DNA from: Gammaproteobacteria bacterium
GTDB lineage: Bacteria > Pseudomonadota > Gammaproteobacteria > Burkholderiales > Nitrosomonadaceae
Reading direction: 5' to 3'
Length of the DNA: 64,000 nt
Assembly: GCA_015709615.1 (NCBI GenBank)
Contig: CP054179.1
Span: 2,480,001 to 2,544,000, forward strand
The notes beneath the pieces were generated by a model. It was not told the origin of the DNA. It worked only from the letters and a program-made list of their open reading frames with translations, and did not search any database. Positions within the stretch are counted from its first letter, which is position 1; the number at the start of each line of letters is the position of its first letter. The position numbers and the translations under genes are program-made. This document shows positions 63,004-64,000 of the stretch, piece after piece.

Positions 63004-63897
63004 ATGGCCACTATCGGTTTTATCGGTCTCGGCATCATGGGCAAGCCCATGGCGGGGCATTTGATCAAAGGCGGGCACCGCTTGTTTTTGCACTCGCGCA
63101 GCGGTGTACCTGCCGACTTGGTTGAACTGGGCGGCAGCGCTTTGTCGTCGCCCAAAAAGGTTGCGCAGCATGCGGATTTGATTATTACCATGTTGCCGGA
63201 TACGCCGGATGTGGAAAAGGTGCTGTTCGGCGAGGATGGTGTTATCGAGGGATTGCAAGCCGATCCTGGCCGGAGGCGGATCATTGTCGACATGAGTTCG
63301 ATTTCGCCGCTGGCGACGCGCGAATTTGCCGCGCGGCTGGATGCGCTCGGGCATGACTACGCCGATGCGCCGGTTTCCGGGGGCGATGTGGGAGCGCGGA
63401 ATGCCACGTTGACGATCATGGTGGGTGCGAGCACGGCGGTGTTCGAGACCATCAAACCGGTGCTGGAATTGATGGGGAAAACGGTGACGCATATCGGTGA
63501 TGTTGGCGCCGGGCAGGTGTGCAAGGTTGCCAATCAGATCGTGGTGTCGTCGGCGATCGAGGCGGTGGCCGAGGCGTTGCTGTTCGCGTCCAAGGCCGGT
63601 GTCGATCCGGCCAAAGTGCGGCAAGCGTTGCTGGGTGGATTTGCCGCGTCGAAGGCATTGGAAGTGCACGGTCAGCGCATGATCGAACGGCGTTTCGAGC
63701 CGGGTTTTCGCATCGAATTGCATCACAAGGATTTGAACATCGCGTTGCAAAGCGCCGCCGAATTGGGCGTGAGCCTGCCGACTACGGCCGCGGTGCGCGA
63801 GTTGTTTTCCGCTTGTCTCGCGCACGGCGGCGCAACATGGGATAATTCCGCCATTGTCAAAATGCTGGAAAAACTCGCTAACCACGAAATTCAATAA
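63004..63897 (+). CDS. glxR: Tartronate semialdehyde reductase (2-hydroxy-3-oxopropionate reductase)
   Basis: NAD(P)H-dependent reductase converting tartronate semialdehyde to D-glycerate, 297 residues from the ATG at 63004, where the Rossmann start MATIGFIGLGIMGKPMAGHL falls in register. Further signatures are DMSSISPLATREFA and DAPVSGGDVGARNATLTIMVG (substrate site), the catalytic Lys near GQVCKVANQI, and RIELHHKDLNIAL. An upstream in-frame ATG (62917) would add 29 unusual residues. It stands 16 bp before the glycolate oxidase gene, so this is a glycolate salvage operon, expected in an organism with oxygenase side-activity of Rubisco. Confidence 0.93.
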   Translation: MATIGFIGLGIMGKPMAGHLIKGGHRLFLHSRSGVPADLVELGGSALSSPKKVAQHADLIITMLPDTPDVEKVLFGEDGVIEGLQADPGRRRIIVDMSSISPLATREFAARLDALGHDYADAPVSGGDVGARNATLTIMVGASTAVFETIKPVLELMGKTVTHIGDVGAGQVCKVANQIVVSSAIEAVAEALLFASKAGVDPAKVRQALLGGFAASKALEVHGQRMIERRFEPGFRIELHHKDLNIALQSAAELGVSLPTTAAVRELFSACLAHGGATWDNSAIVKMLEKLANHEIQ

Positions 63898-63913
63898 TAT
63901 CCCGAATAATCGT

Positions 63914-64000
63914 ATGTCTGCTCAAGAGTTTGTCAATCAACTGCGGTCTTTTTTGCCGCCCGACGCGGTTTTGCACGAAACCGAGGATTTAAAACCGTAC
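63914..64000 (+). CDS. glcD: Glycolate oxidase FAD-binding subunit, N-terminus only
   Basis: The first 29 codons of a gene cut by the window edge. MSAQEFVNQLRSFLPPDAVL and the following HETEDLKPY match the N-terminal lead of GlcD, the FAD-linked subunit that oxidises glycolate to glyoxylate. The length is too short for certainty, but glxR directly upstream supports the call. Confidence 0.72.
   Translation, partial: MSAQEFVNQLRSFLPPDAVLHETEDLKPY

Noticed and set aside
62989..63894. A 301-codon frame antisense to glxR
   Set aside because: It mirrors the GC-rich codons of glxR, and has no family motif or ribosome-binding site.

Overview
The window reads as a chromosomal stretch of a Gram-negative, autotrophy-capable betaproteobacterium, most likely a Nitrosomonas-type ammonia oxidiser. 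This is an inference from gene content: glycolate salvage genes (glxR, glcD), many copper oxidases and c-type cytochromes, an HME-type RND efflux triad, a CtaG copper chaperone, class II ribonucleotide reductase and PEP-CTERM proteins. No ammonia oxidation gene, rRNA, tRNA or CRISPR array lies in the window, so the genus is not proven.

Layout. (1) 1-8.0 kb: a truncated serine dehydratase, then an iron-responsive block. It holds a bacterioferritin-associated ferredoxin behind a strong Fur-like palindrome, a TonB receptor with an STN domain, a second Fur-like site, a 750-residue secreted protein made of two tandem homologous halves, and a two-domain ceruloplasmin-like multicopper oxidase. A di-haem peroxidase-like cytochrome follows. 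(2) 9.8-13 kb: a secreted RTX protein, a TPR-LicD-cytidylyltransferase fusion and a PEP-CTERM protein. (3) 13.3-16.3 kb: a protein-quality operon cbpA-cbpM-trxC-HtrA. (4) 16.6-24.6 kb: a PhoX-like protein, a CHASE/PAS histidine kinase, a Tat-exported CueO-like oxidase, and a flagellin whose hypervariable domain carries a zinc-protease motif (flagellinolysin). (5) 24.7-32 kb: DUF2130 protein, ChrA, a predicted aminopeptidase, a DUF3579 protein and a RoxA-like di-haem protein. (6) 32.3-41.3 kb: an RND heavy-metal efflux triad, a Na+/H+ antiporter-like protein and a 7TMR-DISM diguanylate cyclase. (7) 41.4-49.3 kb: two paralogous tiny acidic proteins around a Nudix hydrolase, small envelope proteins, and a metal/redox group (CtaG, His-rich cytochrome c peroxidase, His-rich Spy-like protein, thioredoxin-DsbD-like fusion). 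This part is rich in MITE-like repeats. (8) 49.3-58.4 kb: an unknown lipoprotein, a GGDEF-EAL protein, a LemA/GIDE pair, a CYTH-CHAD protein beside PPK2, and an AT-rich ORFan bracketed by a direct repeat. (9) 58.6-64 kb: class II RNR, isoaspartyl peptidase, an L,D-transpeptidase, and the glycolate pathway genes.

The strongest leads are the flagellinolysin, the Fur-linked block pairing a duplicated secreted protein with a ceruloplasmin-like oxidase, the LicD-cytidylyltransferase fusion, and two related families of ~140-bp MITE-like elements. These share GGAAGC ends, and three copies are flanked by matching CTAG or CTAA duplications.
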